Shown: positions 39,729-48,751, counted from the first letter of the stretch. The stretch: DNA of 64,000 bases from Secundilactobacillus kimchicus JCM 15530 (GCF_001433995.1 NZ_AZCX01000003.1:1-64000); one strand, 5' to 3'. The notes: generated by a model from the sequence alone, not told the origin. Translations and numbers: made by a program.

Positions 39729-39784
39729 AGTGAAGTGCCCCGTAATAGTCGGCCCAAAATCTGACTATTACGGGGCACTTCACT
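39729..39784. terminator. Bidirectional terminator
   Basis: AGTGAAGTGCCCCGTAATAG and its complement pair across a 12-base loop between the convergent AraC gene and the 39882-40466 gene. The T-run is short (CACTTAAAG) on the plus strand. Confidence 0.82.
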
Positions 39785-39881
39785 TAAAGATATGACACTT
39801 TTTATCAATGCTTTCCCACAGCCGGCAAATTATCATCTAACCAGCTCTCAACCTGTAAAATATGTCGTCCGCCAATTTCTC

Positions 39882-40466
39882 CTATGCGAGGGCTTCGGGC
39901 GCAGCAGGTTGGGGCGCTAGTCCCATGCGGGCCAACACCCAGTCGTCATAATTCCACTCTTCAGTTGCCCGGCGTGATTGCCAGTAGTCCCATTCGGATT
40001 CGCGTTCCATCTCAATGACTTGCCCGCCAGCACCGACGGAAACCCAGTTATAGGATCCGTTAGCGTGAGCGAATTTGACCCACATAATTGGAATCGCAAC
40101 TTGCCGGTTAGCATCGTCAACGAAGCTCCGAGACAGTTGGTCAACTCGCATGTAGGATAAGTCACGAGCATACTGCGGGTCTAATTTTTGAAATAACCGT
40201 TTAGCAATGGCGACTGCCTCGCGCTTTGACGGCATTTCGGTCGTCGAACGCTCAGCAAAGTTATTGTAGCTAATTAGCCGACCATCATCACCATAAACAA
40301 CCGTCACGTGAGGCCCGTTCATGACCACCGGCTCTGTCATCTGATACCGCTCAACAGTGACGGTCTCGTGGTTACGTGTCCGAGAATCACTGGCAATTAA
40401 CTTAAACTGATCCGGGAGTGTGAGTTCCGCTTGAAACTGACCGAAAACTTGAATAGATTGCGTCAT
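39882..40466 (-). CDS. Protein of unknown function next to a MarR regulator
   Basis: This soluble 194-residue protein has no signal peptide or membrane segment. Mixed alpha/beta sequence such as VTVVYGDDGRLISYNNF and VSVGAGGQVIEMERESEW suggests a PepSY/YcdB-like strand pattern, but I do not recognise the family with confidence. The C-terminus is rich in Trp and acidic residues. It starts 12 bases after the MarR stop and is probably cotranscribed. Its GC content is higher than that of the adjacent carbohydrate island, a possible boundary. Confidence 0.75.
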   Translation of the reverse strand: MTQSIQVFGQFQAELTLPDQFKLIASDSRTRNHETVTVERYQMTEPVVMNGPHVTVVYGDDGRLISYNNFAERSTTEMPSKREAVAIAKRLFQKLDPQYARDLSYMRVDQLSRSFVDDANRQVAIPIMWVKFAHANGSYNWVSVGAGGQVIEMERESEWDYWQSRRATEEWNYDDWVLARMGLAPQPAAPEALA

Positions 40467-40478
40467 TTGATGACCTCC

Positions 40479-40901
40479 TCAATCAAAGGTTGCGTCAATA
40501 TCCTGAAGTGTTTTTCGTAATAATTCTTGGTCCGCAGCTGGAAGTGCGCCAAAAGCCTGCTGATTAAGTTGCTCAATCGCCGCTTCAATCCGTGGCACGA
40601 GCGCCTTACCAGCCGGTGTCAGCGTGACTTGCCAGGTCCGCCCATCCGTCTTATCAGGCGTTTTTTGAACCAAGCCAAGTTGAATCAGTTGGTCAAGCCG
40701 CCGGGTGACGTTGCTGTGGCTTAGGTAAATCCGCTTATACAACTGGTCTTGTGTCAGCGGTTCTTTGGTGTCGATTTTTAAAATGAAGTAGTAGTTATTA
40801 GCTGTTAAATTAAGTGGTTTTAGTAACTCGTTTAGCCGGTTCTGCAGTTTTCTTGCGGTGATATTTAGTTGTGAAACGAGTGCGTCACTTTCTGTTGTCA
40901 T
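40479..40901 (-). CDS. MarR-family regulator
   Basis: The 140-residue winged-helix protein has LTQDQLYKRIYLSHSNVTRRLDQLIQLGLVQK as recognition helix and wing (split here: residues about 50-82) and DGRTWQVTLTPAGKAL as the wing. It probably represses itself and the next gene. The ATG at 40901 follows an AAAGGGGGGGG run. A 26-base inverted repeat is found upstream. The ligand is unknown. Confidence 0.85.
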   Translation of the reverse strand: MTTESDALVSQLNITARKLQNRLNELLKPLNLTANNYYFILKIDTKEPLTQDQLYKRIYLSHSNVTRRLDQLIQLGLVQKTPDKTDGRTWQVTLTPAGKALVPRIEAAIEQLNQQAFGALPAADQELLRKTLQDIDATFD

Positions 40902-40942
40902 CAAAATATCCCCCCCCTTTCAATGCTTCGTTAGTTTATCGT

Positions 40943-40968
40943 ATTTTATTTGCTTTCGCAAACAAAAT
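40943..40968. promoter_or_regulatory. Putative MarR operator
   Basis: ATTTTATTTGC and GCAAACAAAAT form an 11-base inverted repeat with one mismatch and a TTTC spacer, 42 bases before the MarR start. Such AT-rich palindromes are typical of MarR autoregulatory sites. Confidence 0.55.
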
Positions 40969-41029
40969 AACTTCAAAAAAGAACAGACAAGCAAGCCCAT
41001 TCCTTTTGAGATTTTAAAACATTCTTCAC

Positions 41030-41860
41030 CTATTTAAGTTCCCGATTCCGTCGAATCTCCATTGGCGTACTATCATATAACTTTTTAAAAAGCTGAATTC
41101 CTAACCGCCTATTATTTAAACCATGCTTCTTAAATAAATCGTTTACTGGAATATTAGTATTCAATACATCTTGATGGATATGTTCAAGCCTCAATTGACG
41201 AATGTATCGTGTTAACGTCAGTCCCGTATCAATTTTAAATTTTCTGCTCAAGTAATCTGGATGATAATGAAACCTATTAGCAATCCCATTTACAGATAAT
41301 GGTTCTTGGTAATGCTTGTACACATAACTCAAAATATCCTTAATTTGACTTTTTTCGCTTAATTTTTTGGGTGCTAAACTCACGCTATATTTTGTAATTA
41401 ATCGATATAACGCATCTAGCATTTTGCTATTAAAAAGTAAAAGATATCCCATTTCTTTCTGAGCATATATTTTTGTCATCTCTTTGAGCAAACTCGCAAT
41501 GGCCTGATAGTCGTATGACCATTTGTCTCTTTCAGAGGTCGGCAATGAGAATAACAGGAGCTCGCTATGTGGCCAATAGTGATTCAAATAATCCACGGGA
41601 ATTTGTAATACCAAGGAAACGTTCGCCAAGTTAGATGTCGCATGAAGTATTTCTGATCCCACAACTACAAATTCATTTGGCTTGAGCACTACTTCTTGGT
41701 GGTTAAAATGAAAAGTGACCTCACCCTCTAAAACAAGCACAATTTCAATGTGAGAGTGCCAATGCAGTGATTTAAATCCAGCCGCTTCCTTTGACAGGAA
41801 AATTCGCACCCCGACATCAACATTGTCATTGATAATTTCATGCCTTGAATCTGAAACCAT
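41030..41860 (-). CDS. AraC-family regulator, probable controller of the xylQP-type genes
   Basis: The 276-residue protein has an N-terminal cupin sensor (SLHWHSHIEIVLVLEGEVTFHF, split at about 34-60) and a C-terminal AraC DNA-binding domain (about 175-272, with NRFHYHPDYLSRKFKIDTG). The ATG at 41860 follows GGGTGG; the GTG at 41872 lies inside that site. It is downstream of the symporter/alpha-xylosidase pair on the same strand, separated by a terminator, so it probably senses the isoprimeverose-like substrate of that pair. The specific ligand is not shown by sequence. Confidence 0.82.
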   Translation of the reverse strand: MVSDSRHEIINDNVDVGVRIFLSKEAAGFKSLHWHSHIEIVLVLEGEVTFHFNHQEVVLKPNEFVVVGSEILHATSNLANVSLVLQIPVDYLNHYWPHSELLLFSLPTSERDKWSYDYQAIASLLKEMTKIYAQKEMGYLLLFNSKMLDALYRLITKYSVSLAPKKLSEKSQIKDILSYVYKHYQEPLSVNGIANRFHYHPDYLSRKFKIDTGLTLTRYIRQLRLEHIHQDVLNTNIPVNDLFKKHGLNNRRLGIQLFKKLYDSTPMEIRRNRELK

Positions 41861-41892
41861 TAATATCACCACCCTTAACGGTTAAATAGATT

Positions 41893-41920
41893 AAAAAAGA
41901 AGCAGCCTGTTCACTGCTTC
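41893..41920 (-). terminator. Terminator of the alpha-xylosidase gene
   Basis: GAAGCAG and CTGCTTC pair, followed on the minus strand by TTTTTT. Confidence 0.8.
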
Positions 41921-41950
41921 TTAGTATACCATTGCCATATTTACACGGAA

Positions 41951-44080
41951 TTAGAGCCTCTTCCAAAGCGGTAAACTAAGGAAATCATAGTTTTCTGCCA
42001 TCCATTTACCATTTTCGGGTACTTCAATAACGCGCCCATCCAGAATATGTTCCCATTTACCCTCTGGCAAGTAGTAATCCACATCTCCAGACTCCGTCAT
42101 CACTGGTGCAACCAACCAATCGCTTCCAAGCATGTACTGCCGATCAAGCGTCGCCGTATTAGCATCCTCTGGAAATTCCATATACATTGGTCGCATAAGC
42201 GGAATTCCCTGCTTGACTGCTTCCCGGGCCTGTCCATAAATATAATCCATATTGTCCATCTTGAGTTGCGTAAACTTGCGCGTCACTTCGACGGCTTCTT
42301 CGTCAAACAACCAAGGGACCCGATACTGAATATTCCCGTGGTATCGGGAGTGAGAGGACAGTAGCCCAAACTGCGTCCAACGTTTGTAAATTGCTGGACT
42401 CGCATTTTCTTCAAACCCACCAATATCATGACTCCAAAAAGTGAAGCCAGAAGACAGAAAACTTAATCCGCCTCGAAGACTATCAGCCATTGAATGGAAT
42501 TGGCTCAAATTGTCGCCACCCCAATGGATAGGAAATTGTTGGCCTCCGACCGTTGCGGACCGAGCAAACACAACGGCCTCATCTTCGCCCTTCATTTCTT
42601 TCAATAGATCAAATACTGCTTTGTTGTACCGATGCGTGTAATAGTTGTGCTCCCCTTGCGCATTGTTTCCATTGGCAAAAACGGCGTCGTGCATCGGAAT
42701 TCTTTCCCCGAAATCGGTCTTGAAGCAATCCACACCCATCTCAACCAGGTTTCTTAACAATCCTTTATACCAATCCACTGCCTCTGGGTTAGTAAAGTCA
42801 ACGTACGCTAAGCCTGGTTGCCATAAATCCCATTGCCAAACGTTCCCGTCCCCTTGTTTAACGAAGTAACCTTTTTCCTGACCAACCTTAAACAGCGGAG
42901 ACTTTTGCGAGATATATGGATTGATCCACACACAAACCTTCAGTCCTTTATCATGAAGCCGTTTGAGCATTCCTTTTGGATCTGGGAATTGTTCCTTATC
43001 CCATTCAAAGTTGCACCATTCAAAGCCCTTCATCCAGAAACAATCAAAATGAAATACGGATAGTGGAATGTGACGCTCAGCCATACCATCAATAAACTTC
43101 ATAACCGTTTCCTCAGAATAATCCGTGGTGAATGAAGTGGAGAGCCATAATCCAAATGTCCATTCTGGCGGTAGGACTGATCCCCCCGTTAACTTGTTAT
43201 ACTTACCCACAACATCTTTCGGCGAATCGCCTGCAATAATATAGTACTCTAGCGATTCTCCCCGAGTAGAAAAGCTGACGCGATCAACCACTTCGTTAGC
43301 AACTTCAAAGCTAGTTGGTTGACTCTCATTGACAAATACACCGTAGTAAACGCCAGGTTTGCCAGCCACCCCGGACTTACCAGCGAGATAGAATGGAATG
43401 GACTTATATGATTGCTCAGAACCAGTACCGCCATCCATGTTAACGGTATTAATGGTTTGGCCATTTTTGACGAAGTTACCAAACCGCTCGCCAAATCCGT
43501 AGACGTTTGTCCCAGGTAGCAAACTAAGTTGTTCACGCATAAAGTGATCAGCTCGTTTTACACTACCAGGAGTGGCTAAGCTCTGAGCGCCCGCAACAGT
43601 GTTGGGATGCATGACTTTTCCTAGTTCCTGCCCACTCAAATCTGCAATTGACGCCTGAGCTTTATACTCTGAACCCGTAATTCGTGAGCCATTGTAGTTA
43701 AAGTCAATATGGAAGCGGTCATGCAATGACGCAACGAATTCCAAATTGCCACTCTTTAGCATCGCTGTATTGTCATCCACGTTAATTGTTGGCTGGACCT
43801 TTTCAGGATAAAGTTTGAACAGTGGATTATGGTCATCCTGATCAAAATGCTTAATCTCAACACCAATCACATCCTCGGCTGGTGTTGAAACAGTGATAGT
43901 GGACATACCGACATCCAACATTTGACTTCTCGAGTCAATCGATTGGTACGCGGCAAAAACTCGGAGGGCCTCGGTCCCGTTTTCAGTTTCTCCTGAAACT
44001 TTTGAGGCATCAAAAGCTTCGAGCGGCGAATTAATTAAATATTCGTCTTTCGCTAGCCAATACCCATTACTAAATTTCAT
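41951..44080 (-). CDS. xylQ: GH31 alpha-xylosidase (XylQ/YicI type), C-terminally short
   Basis: The 709-residue GH31 enzyme cleaves alpha-1,6-xylosides such as isoprimeverose. DCFKTDFGERIP holds the nucleophile Asp and WGGDNLSQF the acid/base Asp; the FDCFWMKGFEWCNFEW stretch is typical of alpha-xylosidases. YicI-type proteins have about 770 residues. Here the chain ends at FLSLPLWKRL, where relatives continue with a VRxxxxLP-type segment and a small C-terminal domain, so about 50 residues appear missing. ATG 44080 is used; a GTG nine bases earlier is possible. It lies 23 bases after the GPH symporter, as in xylPQ of L. pentosus. Confidence 0.85.
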   Translation of the reverse strand: MKFSNGYWLAKDEYLINSPLEAFDASKVSGETENGTEALRVFAAYQSIDSRSQMLDVGMSTITVSTPAEDVIGVEIKHFDQDDHNPLFKLYPEKVQPTINVDDNTAMLKSGNLEFVASLHDRFHIDFNYNGSRITGSEYKAQASIADLSGQELGKVMHPNTVAGAQSLATPGSVKRADHFMREQLSLLPGTNVYGFGERFGNFVKNGQTINTVNMDGGTGSEQSYKSIPFYLAGKSGVAGKPGVYYGVFVNESQPTSFEVANEVVDRVSFSTRGESLEYYIIAGDSPKDVVGKYNKLTGGSVLPPEWTFGLWLSTSFTTDYSEETVMKFIDGMAERHIPLSVFHFDCFWMKGFEWCNFEWDKEQFPDPKGMLKRLHDKGLKVCVWINPYISQKSPLFKVGQEKGYFVKQGDGNVWQWDLWQPGLAYVDFTNPEAVDWYKGLLRNLVEMGVDCFKTDFGERIPMHDAVFANGNNAQGEHNYYTHRYNKAVFDLLKEMKGEDEAVVFARSATVGGQQFPIHWGGDNLSQFHSMADSLRGGLSFLSSGFTFWSHDIGGFEENASPAIYKRWTQFGLLSSHSRYHGNIQYRVPWLFDEEAVEVTRKFTQLKMDNMDYIYGQAREAVKQGIPLMRPMYMEFPEDANTATLDRQYMLGSDWLVAPVMTESGDVDYYLPEGKWEHILDGRVIEVPENGKWMAENYDFLSLPLWKRL

Positions 44081-44103
44081 CTTTTTCACCCATATTCTTA
44101 ATT

Positions 44104-45555
44104 TTAATTTTTAACACTAGCCATTTCAGCTGCATGCTTTTTATCCAAGTCTGCAATCATCTGTGGTTCTAGTTTATCAATGTTGTTAAACATCAAGGCT
44201 ACAGCTGAAGCGGCGTAACCAATGAATGGAATCCAGATGAAGGAGAAACTGATCGCAGTTAAAGCGGTAGAAGGTTGTTGTCCTGCATAATTAGCGGCTG
44301 AAATATAGTGCCCACTGGCCAGAACCATGGCCATCAGCATCCCACCAATTCCCATTCCTAACTTAGCTGAAAATGAAGAGAACGATGTCACAAAACCTTC
44401 CGCACGAATACCATTTTTCCATTCGCCGAAATCAACAGCATCTGACAGCATAACCGCAATTAGCGCACCTGTAAGGCCATACGAGATATAGTAAAGAACA
44501 ATCCCGATTAAAATAACAGCAACGTTACCGTTCATTTTGTCGGCAACAAATAGGATAAGTTGAGAAACAGCCGTTCCGACCATCCCAAGCATCATACAAT
44601 TTCGCTTACCAATTTTCCCAGAAATCAATGGCACTAATGCTGTTGAAGCAAGCGTAATAAAAGTTGCTGCTAAGGTTAATGATCCCAATGCTTCGTTGTG
44701 TAAAACGTACTTAAAGTAATAGGGAAGTGAACCAGATCTAACAGAGAAGCCACCCCAGTAAATAAAGTTAATGAAGATGATGATCAGCCATGGATAATTT
44801 CCCTTAAGCGCTTTGACTGACTCGCGCATCGGAATCGACCGCAATGAGTCTTTAGTCACGACCCGTTCCCGAGTCCCTGCAAATGCGATTAGAAGGCACG
44901 CAGCTGTGATAACTGCTAAAATAATCGCCCAAATGAACCAACCTAAAGCAGAAGAAGTTGATTTCCCATTCGAATCGCCGAAAAGACCACCCAGAAATGC
45001 AACAGCAGGCAAGGTCAACGGGAGAAATATAGCGCTTCCACTATTCCCGAAAAATTGGCGAATCGTTGACAGCGTCACCCGCTCTTGGGGATTACTGGTC
45101 AAAGACGGTAAGATCGACGTAACTGGAATGTTAATTCCCGAATACAAAACCTTGGCACCAATATAGGCGACATAAACCCAGATTACTTTACCAGTTTCAG
45201 AGAGACCAGGTAGGTCAGTGAAACACATCACACAGAAAATAGCGAATGGAATTGAAAACCACAGCCAGTAAGGACGTGATTTACCCCAACGAGTTCGTGT
45301 TCGATCAATAAACTGTCCCCAAACCAACCCATCAACTGAATCAATAATAGCTGTAATTGCAAAAAGACCAGCAACAGCGGCAGCTCTGACGCCCATTGTG
45401 TCCGTACAGAACACCATGAAATACGTTCCGACAATCTGAAAAATCGTGTTACATCCGAAATCTGACATTGCATAGGCAATTCGTTCCTTAATCCCGACCT
45501 CGTTTGGCCGTTCTTTGACCGACGAGACCGGTTTAGTTTGTGCGCTTGTGTCCAT
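44104..45555 (-). CDS. xylP: GPH-family xyloside symporter (XylP type)
   Basis: This 483-residue, 12-segment symporter resembles XylP: KERIAYAMSDFGCNTIF at the start, DRTRTRWGKSRPYWLWF between helices, and GKRNCMMLGMVGTAVS later. In L. pentosus XylP imports isoprimeverose, which XylQ splits into glucose and xylose. The pair is in the same order here. The cytosolic tail is short and has no IIA domain. A cre site overlaps the promoter region, indicating carbon catabolite repression. AGGAG precedes the ATG. Confidence 0.85.
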   Translation of the reverse strand: MDTSAQTKPVSSVKERPNEVGIKERIAYAMSDFGCNTIFQIVGTYFMVFCTDTMGVRAAAVAGLFAITAIIDSVDGLVWGQFIDRTRTRWGKSRPYWLWFSIPFAIFCVMCFTDLPGLSETGKVIWVYVAYIGAKVLYSGINIPVTSILPSLTSNPQERVTLSTIRQFFGNSGSAIFLPLTLPAVAFLGGLFGDSNGKSTSSALGWFIWAIILAVITAACLLIAFAGTRERVVTKDSLRSIPMRESVKALKGNYPWLIIIFINFIYWGGFSVRSGSLPYYFKYVLHNEALGSLTLAATFITLASTALVPLISGKIGKRNCMMLGMVGTAVSQLILFVADKMNGNVAVILIGIVLYYISYGLTGALIAVMLSDAVDFGEWKNGIRAEGFVTSFSSFSAKLGMGIGGMLMAMVLASGHYISAANYAGQQPSTALTAISFSFIWIPFIGYAASAVALMFNNIDKLEPQMIADLDKKHAAEMASVKN

Positions 45556-45621
45556 ATTTCTATCTCCTCAATACATCAGATTTTGTGAGTTGTGAGTATT
45601 GTGTGAACGCATTTCAGTATA

Positions 45622-45635
45622 TTAAAGCGCTTTCA
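45622..45635 (-). promoter_or_regulatory. cre site before xylP-type gene
   Basis: The minus strand reads TGAAAGCGCTTTAA, 13 of 14 cre positions, next to the possible -10 sequence TATACT. It is about 70 bases from the start codon. The gap 45556-45943 otherwise has only the terminator at 45807. Confidence 0.65.
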
Positions 45636-45806
45636 TAACAACAATATTTTCGTAACGACACGTCAGGATACTGTCGTCATGATGTCAGATTTGGGTATTT
45701 ATGTTGTTCTTTCTAATCTTTTTTTAATTTTGTTGTTTTTAGAATCTACGCCAAGCACCTCTCTACTCTGTTTTTTAAAGACAATTTTAAAATATATTTT
45801 GATCGC

Positions 45807-45847
45807 AAAAATGGCCCCGCTACTGTTAACAACAGAAACGGGGTCAT
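45807..45847 (-). terminator. Terminator of the peroxiredoxin gene
   Basis: ATGACCCCG/CGGGGCCAT arms with an inner CTGTT/AACAG stem, followed on the minus strand by TTTTT. Confidence 0.85.
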
Positions 45848-45943
45848 TACTAATCAAACCGTATTTATTTGCTGAATCTCTGTTACATTTTAACTTTTTA
45901 CTGAGACCTTTATCACTAGCTGCTCAGTTGCATTTCAATTTTT

Positions 45944-46507
45944 TTAAATCTTACCCACCAACTCAACGCCAGGTGTCAGCGTCTTCTCACCCGGTTTCCA
46001 GTTAGCCGGGCAAACTTGGTCGCCGTGTTCGGCCACAAATTGTGCCGCTTGGAGGGTCCGCAGAATCTCCTCAGCATTGCGCCCAATTCCCATATTGTTA
46101 ATGGTGTAAGATTGAATCTTGCCTTCTGGGTCTAAAATGAAGACACCACGGTAAGCTTGACCGGCTTCCTCGTCTAAAACACCGAAGTACCGAGCCAACA
46201 CACCGGCTGGGTCGGCAATCATTGGATATTCCGTCTTCCCCACTTCCGGGCTTTCAAGATGCCAAGCTTGGTGCACGAATTCGGTATCTTCTGATACTGA
46301 ATAGATCTCAGCGTTAATGTCCTTAAATTCCTGATAATGGTCCGCCAAATCACCTAATTCAGTCGGACAAACAAACGAGAAATCAGCCGGATAGAAGAAC
46401 AATACTGACCAATGACCCAAAAGGTCCTTTTTCGTCACTTCCCGAATACTCAAATCCTGATAAGCATTTACCTTAAAGTCATCAATTTCTTGTCCAATCA
46501 TCGTCAT
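45944..46507 (-). CDS. ahpC: AhpC-type 2-Cys peroxiredoxin
   Basis: The 187-residue cytosolic enzyme reduces hydrogen peroxide and organic peroxides. The peroxidatic Cys47 is in FSFVCPTELGDL and the resolving Cys166 in DQVCPANWKPGEKT, both in the normal places. GGAGG is 8 bases before the ATG at 46507. No ahpF is next to it, so reduction must come from a partner elsewhere. The gene stands alone between a terminator and the TetR gene. Confidence 0.93.
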   Translation of the reverse strand: MTMIGQEIDDFKVNAYQDLSIREVTKKDLLGHWSVLFFYPADFSFVCPTELGDLADHYQEFKDINAEIYSVSEDTEFVHQAWHLESPEVGKTEYPMIADPAGVLARYFGVLDEEAGQAYRGVFILDPEGKIQSYTINNMGIGRNAEEILRTLQAAQFVAEHGDQVCPANWKPGEKTLTPGVELVGKI

Positions 46508-46671
46508 ATGCGTGGCCTCCAGAATGTTTTTGATTACTTATAGCGTACCGCAACTCGATGAGCTATTCAATAATAATTCTAAAGTGGAGAATAAATTGGT
46601 TAATTTCCTTACGCCCGTTCGATGTGAACATGCTATCATTTGAACAGACATAAAATGATCGAGGTATTGCG

Positions 46672-47214
46672 ATGACTCAAAGATCAAACAAGGATAAGAG
46701 TACGGATAAGCTCTATCAAGCACTGATTCAGATTAAGGCTGATCAAATTGATTATCGAACTGTTACCGTTCAACAAGTGACCTCCTATGCCAATTTATCA
46801 CGTCAGACTTTCTACCGTCATTATCGCTCTAAGGATGAAATCATTACCTCTCGCATTCATGAGTTTAAGCTGAGCGCCCTGCATCGCTTCAGTCAATTAT
46901 CTACGCTGGATGCAGAAACAATGATCAGTTACTTGATCACCTATTGGAACGATAACCGTTCCTTTTTTGCGTTAATTGAATGGGCCGGTTTAAGATATGT
47001 CTTAATTGATAACATCGCCTTTATGAATCAGGAAATCATGAAGCAAAATAACGTGGTTCACTTAGACGAGAACTACATCTCAAACACATATGCAGGAGCC
47101 ACTTACATGTTCTTAAAAACCTTTCTCGAAGGTAGTGAAAAAAACGTTAACCTGCCTGGCGTCATTCAGTTGTTCTTAACCCTAATTAACCACTACGAAC
47201 TACTATTTAAATAG
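46672..47214 (+). CDS. TetR-family regulator
   Basis: The 180-residue protein has an N-terminal TetR helix-turn-helix (VQQVTSYANLSRQTFYRHY, about 38-57) and a helical ligand domain that resembles the dihydroxyacetone-kinase-regulator-like group in length. GAGG precedes the ATG. It precedes the alcohol dehydrogenase by 101 bases, with a perfect 14-base inverted repeat between them, and could control that gene. It is divergent from ahpC, so peroxide-related control is another possibility. Confidence 0.83.
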   Translation: MTQRSNKDKSTDKLYQALIQIKADQIDYRTVTVQQVTSYANLSRQTFYRHYRSKDEIITSRIHEFKLSALHRFSQLSTLDAETMISYLITYWNDNRSFFALIEWAGLRYVLIDNIAFMNQEIMKQNNVVHLDENYISNTYAGATYMFLKTFLEGSEKNVNLPGVIQLFLTLINHYELLFK

Positions 47215-47250
47215 TGACACTTTTATGGAATTTGGTACAGGCGAGCCCTC

Positions 47251-47298
47251 AAAAGTTTGATATTCTAAGATCAAATGTGAAATTAATATCAAACTTTT
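47251..47298 (+). repeat. Perfect 14-bp inverted repeat before the alcohol dehydrogenase
   Basis: AAAAGTTTGATATT (47251-47264) and AATATCAAACTTTT (47285-47298) are exact complements 20 bases apart. The repeat ends a few bases before AGGAGG of the dehydrogenase gene. It could be two operator half-sites or an mRNA hairpin near the ribosome binding site. Confidence 0.6.
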
Positions 47299-47315
47299 CT
47301 CAGGAGGGGTTCCAA

Positions 47316-48422
47316 ATGAAAATTACCGCAGCAGTTGCTCTTAAACAGGGCGACCCTTTAGTTATTAAAAACGTTAACTTAAATCGTGACCTCAAGTCAG
47401 ATGAACTATTAGTTAAGACCGTGGCCAGTGGTATTTGCGGCGCTGATATCCAAGAAATCAACGGTGGGCCGACTGGCTTCGCACCAATTCCAATGATTAT
47501 GGGCCATGAAGGCGCTGGCATTGTAGAATCCGTTGGATCGAGTGTGACTGAATTTCAACCGGGGGACCACGTTACTGTGTCTTACGCCAGTTGTGGGACC
47601 TGCAAACAATGCGTGGCTGGGCGGCCATACGCGTGCGAGCGAATGAATGAATTGAATTTTGGTGGCAAAGATATCGATGGCGGGACGCGCTACGAACTTG
47701 ACGGTCAACCACTTAGTTCATTTTTCCAACAGAGCTCCTTTGGTAACTACATGAAAGTCCAAGCCCGCAATGTTGCAAAAGTAACTAAGGATGTCGACTT
47801 AAAGCTACTCGGACCACTTGGATGTGGCCTCCAAACTGGTGCTGGTACAGTGCTTAATGACCTGAAGCCTCAACCCGGTGACGGCATCGTGATCTTCGGA
47901 ACTGGTACCGTTGGGCTCGCCGCTATCATGGCAGCGAAGGTCGCTCACTGTGACCCAATCATCGCAGTCGATATTGTTGATAGTCGGCTCGATCTAGCTC
48001 TCGAACTTGGTGCCACCAACGTCATTAATAGCCAAAATACCCCTGATGTTCCCGCAGAAGTGAATAAAATTAGTGCAGGCGGCGTTGAATTTGGTGTTGT
48101 GTCCGCTGGCATTAATGGTTTGGCTGAAAATGCCGTTCGTTCTACTAGCATTTACGGAACTGTTGCCATTGTCGGGGGTGCTTTTGAAGGAAAATTCAAT
48201 CTTGCCCAAGATGTCTTAATCCCAGCGCGGACAATTCGTGGTGTTCTTCAAGGATCATCATTACCAAAACTATTTATCCCCAAACTAATTAACCTATATC
48301 AGACTGGACAATTTCCGTTCGACAAGTTAGTGAAATTCTACGATTTGGCTGATATCAACCAGGCCATCGCTGATTCAAAGTCAGGAAAGGTCATCAAGCC
48401 GATTCTCATTATGCCTGAATAA
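47316..48422 (+). CDS. Zinc-dependent NAD(P) alcohol dehydrogenase (MDR family)
   Basis: The 368-residue enzyme has the class III-like zinc alcohol dehydrogenase layout: catalytic zinc ligands Cys41 (ICGADIQE) and His64-Glu65 (MGHEGAG), four structural-zinc cysteines (93, 96, 99, 107) in CGTCKQCVAGRPYAC, and the cofactor loop FGTGTVGLAA. It resembles aryl/benzyl alcohol dehydrogenases. The ATG at 47316 has AGGAGG; the reading frame open from 47214 overlaps the TetR stop and includes the inverted repeat, so the longer start is rejected. The substrate is unknown. Confidence 0.88.
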   Translation: MKITAAVALKQGDPLVIKNVNLNRDLKSDELLVKTVASGICGADIQEINGGPTGFAPIPMIMGHEGAGIVESVGSSVTEFQPGDHVTVSYASCGTCKQCVAGRPYACERMNELNFGGKDIDGGTRYELDGQPLSSFFQQSSFGNYMKVQARNVAKVTKDVDLKLLGPLGCGLQTGAGTVLNDLKPQPGDGIVIFGTGTVGLAAIMAAKVAHCDPIIAVDIVDSRLDLALELGATNVINSQNTPDVPAEVNKISAGGVEFGVVSAGINGLAENAVRSTSIYGTVAIVGGAFEGKFNLAQDVLIPARTIRGVLQGSSLPKLFIPKLINLYQTGQFPFDKLVKFYDLADINQAIADSKSGKVIKPILIMPE

Positions 48423-48427
48423 CCGCT

Positions 48428-48462
48428 AACACCCATAAATCCAATGGATTTATGGGTGTTTT
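48428..48462. terminator. Bidirectional terminator
   Basis: AACACCCATAAATCC and GGATTTATGGGTGTT pair across a 3-base loop, followed by TTTG. It lies between the convergent dehydrogenase and small secreted protein genes. Confidence 0.92.
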
Positions 48463-48502
48463 GTCGTTCGTATGACAGTTGGCCTAAAGCTGGTATTTTA
48501 GC

Positions 48503-48751
48503 TTATTTTTCCCACCCACAAAGTGTGTAATGGTGCGCTCTTGCCCACTTCAAAGTGTGCTTGGTAATCTTACCAGCATTATTTAACCCACGGCAGTGCC
48601 TTGAGAAATGGTACTTCTTACCATGGTGTGGTGCAATGTACACAACTCTGGTTCTAGCTTGAACATCAGTTGGAACCGTGGGAATGGCGCCACCCATGGC
48701 TAAGGTAAATGAAAGCACAATGGTACTGGCAATCTTTGTGAAAGTCTTCAT
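48503..48751 (-). CDS. Small secreted Cys/His protein
   Basis: The 82-residue product has a signal peptide (MKTFTKIASTIVLSFTLAMG, then a likely cleavage after VQA at about residue 32) and a short mature part with YHFSRHCRGL and a second Cys near the end (TLCGWEK). This CRGL pattern with paired Cys and His is found in small exported lactobacillus and phage-like proteins and might bind a metal. GGAGGAG precedes the ATG. I cannot name its function. Confidence 0.75.
   Translation of the reverse strand: MKTFTKIASTIVLSFTLAMGGAIPTVPTDVQARTRVVYIAPHHGKKYHFSRHCRGLNNAGKITKHTLKWARAHHYTLCGWEK

Noticed and set aside
45679-46005. A 108-residue hydrophobic ORF on the plus strand
   Set aside because: It overlaps the terminator and the 3' end of ahpC in antisense, has no ribosome binding site and low-complexity Leu/Phe composition.
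47214-47315. Extended N-terminus of the alcohol dehydrogenase
   Set aside because: The extension covers the inverted repeat and overlaps the TetR stop; the ATG at 47316 has a perfect AGGAGG and gives the normal protein start.
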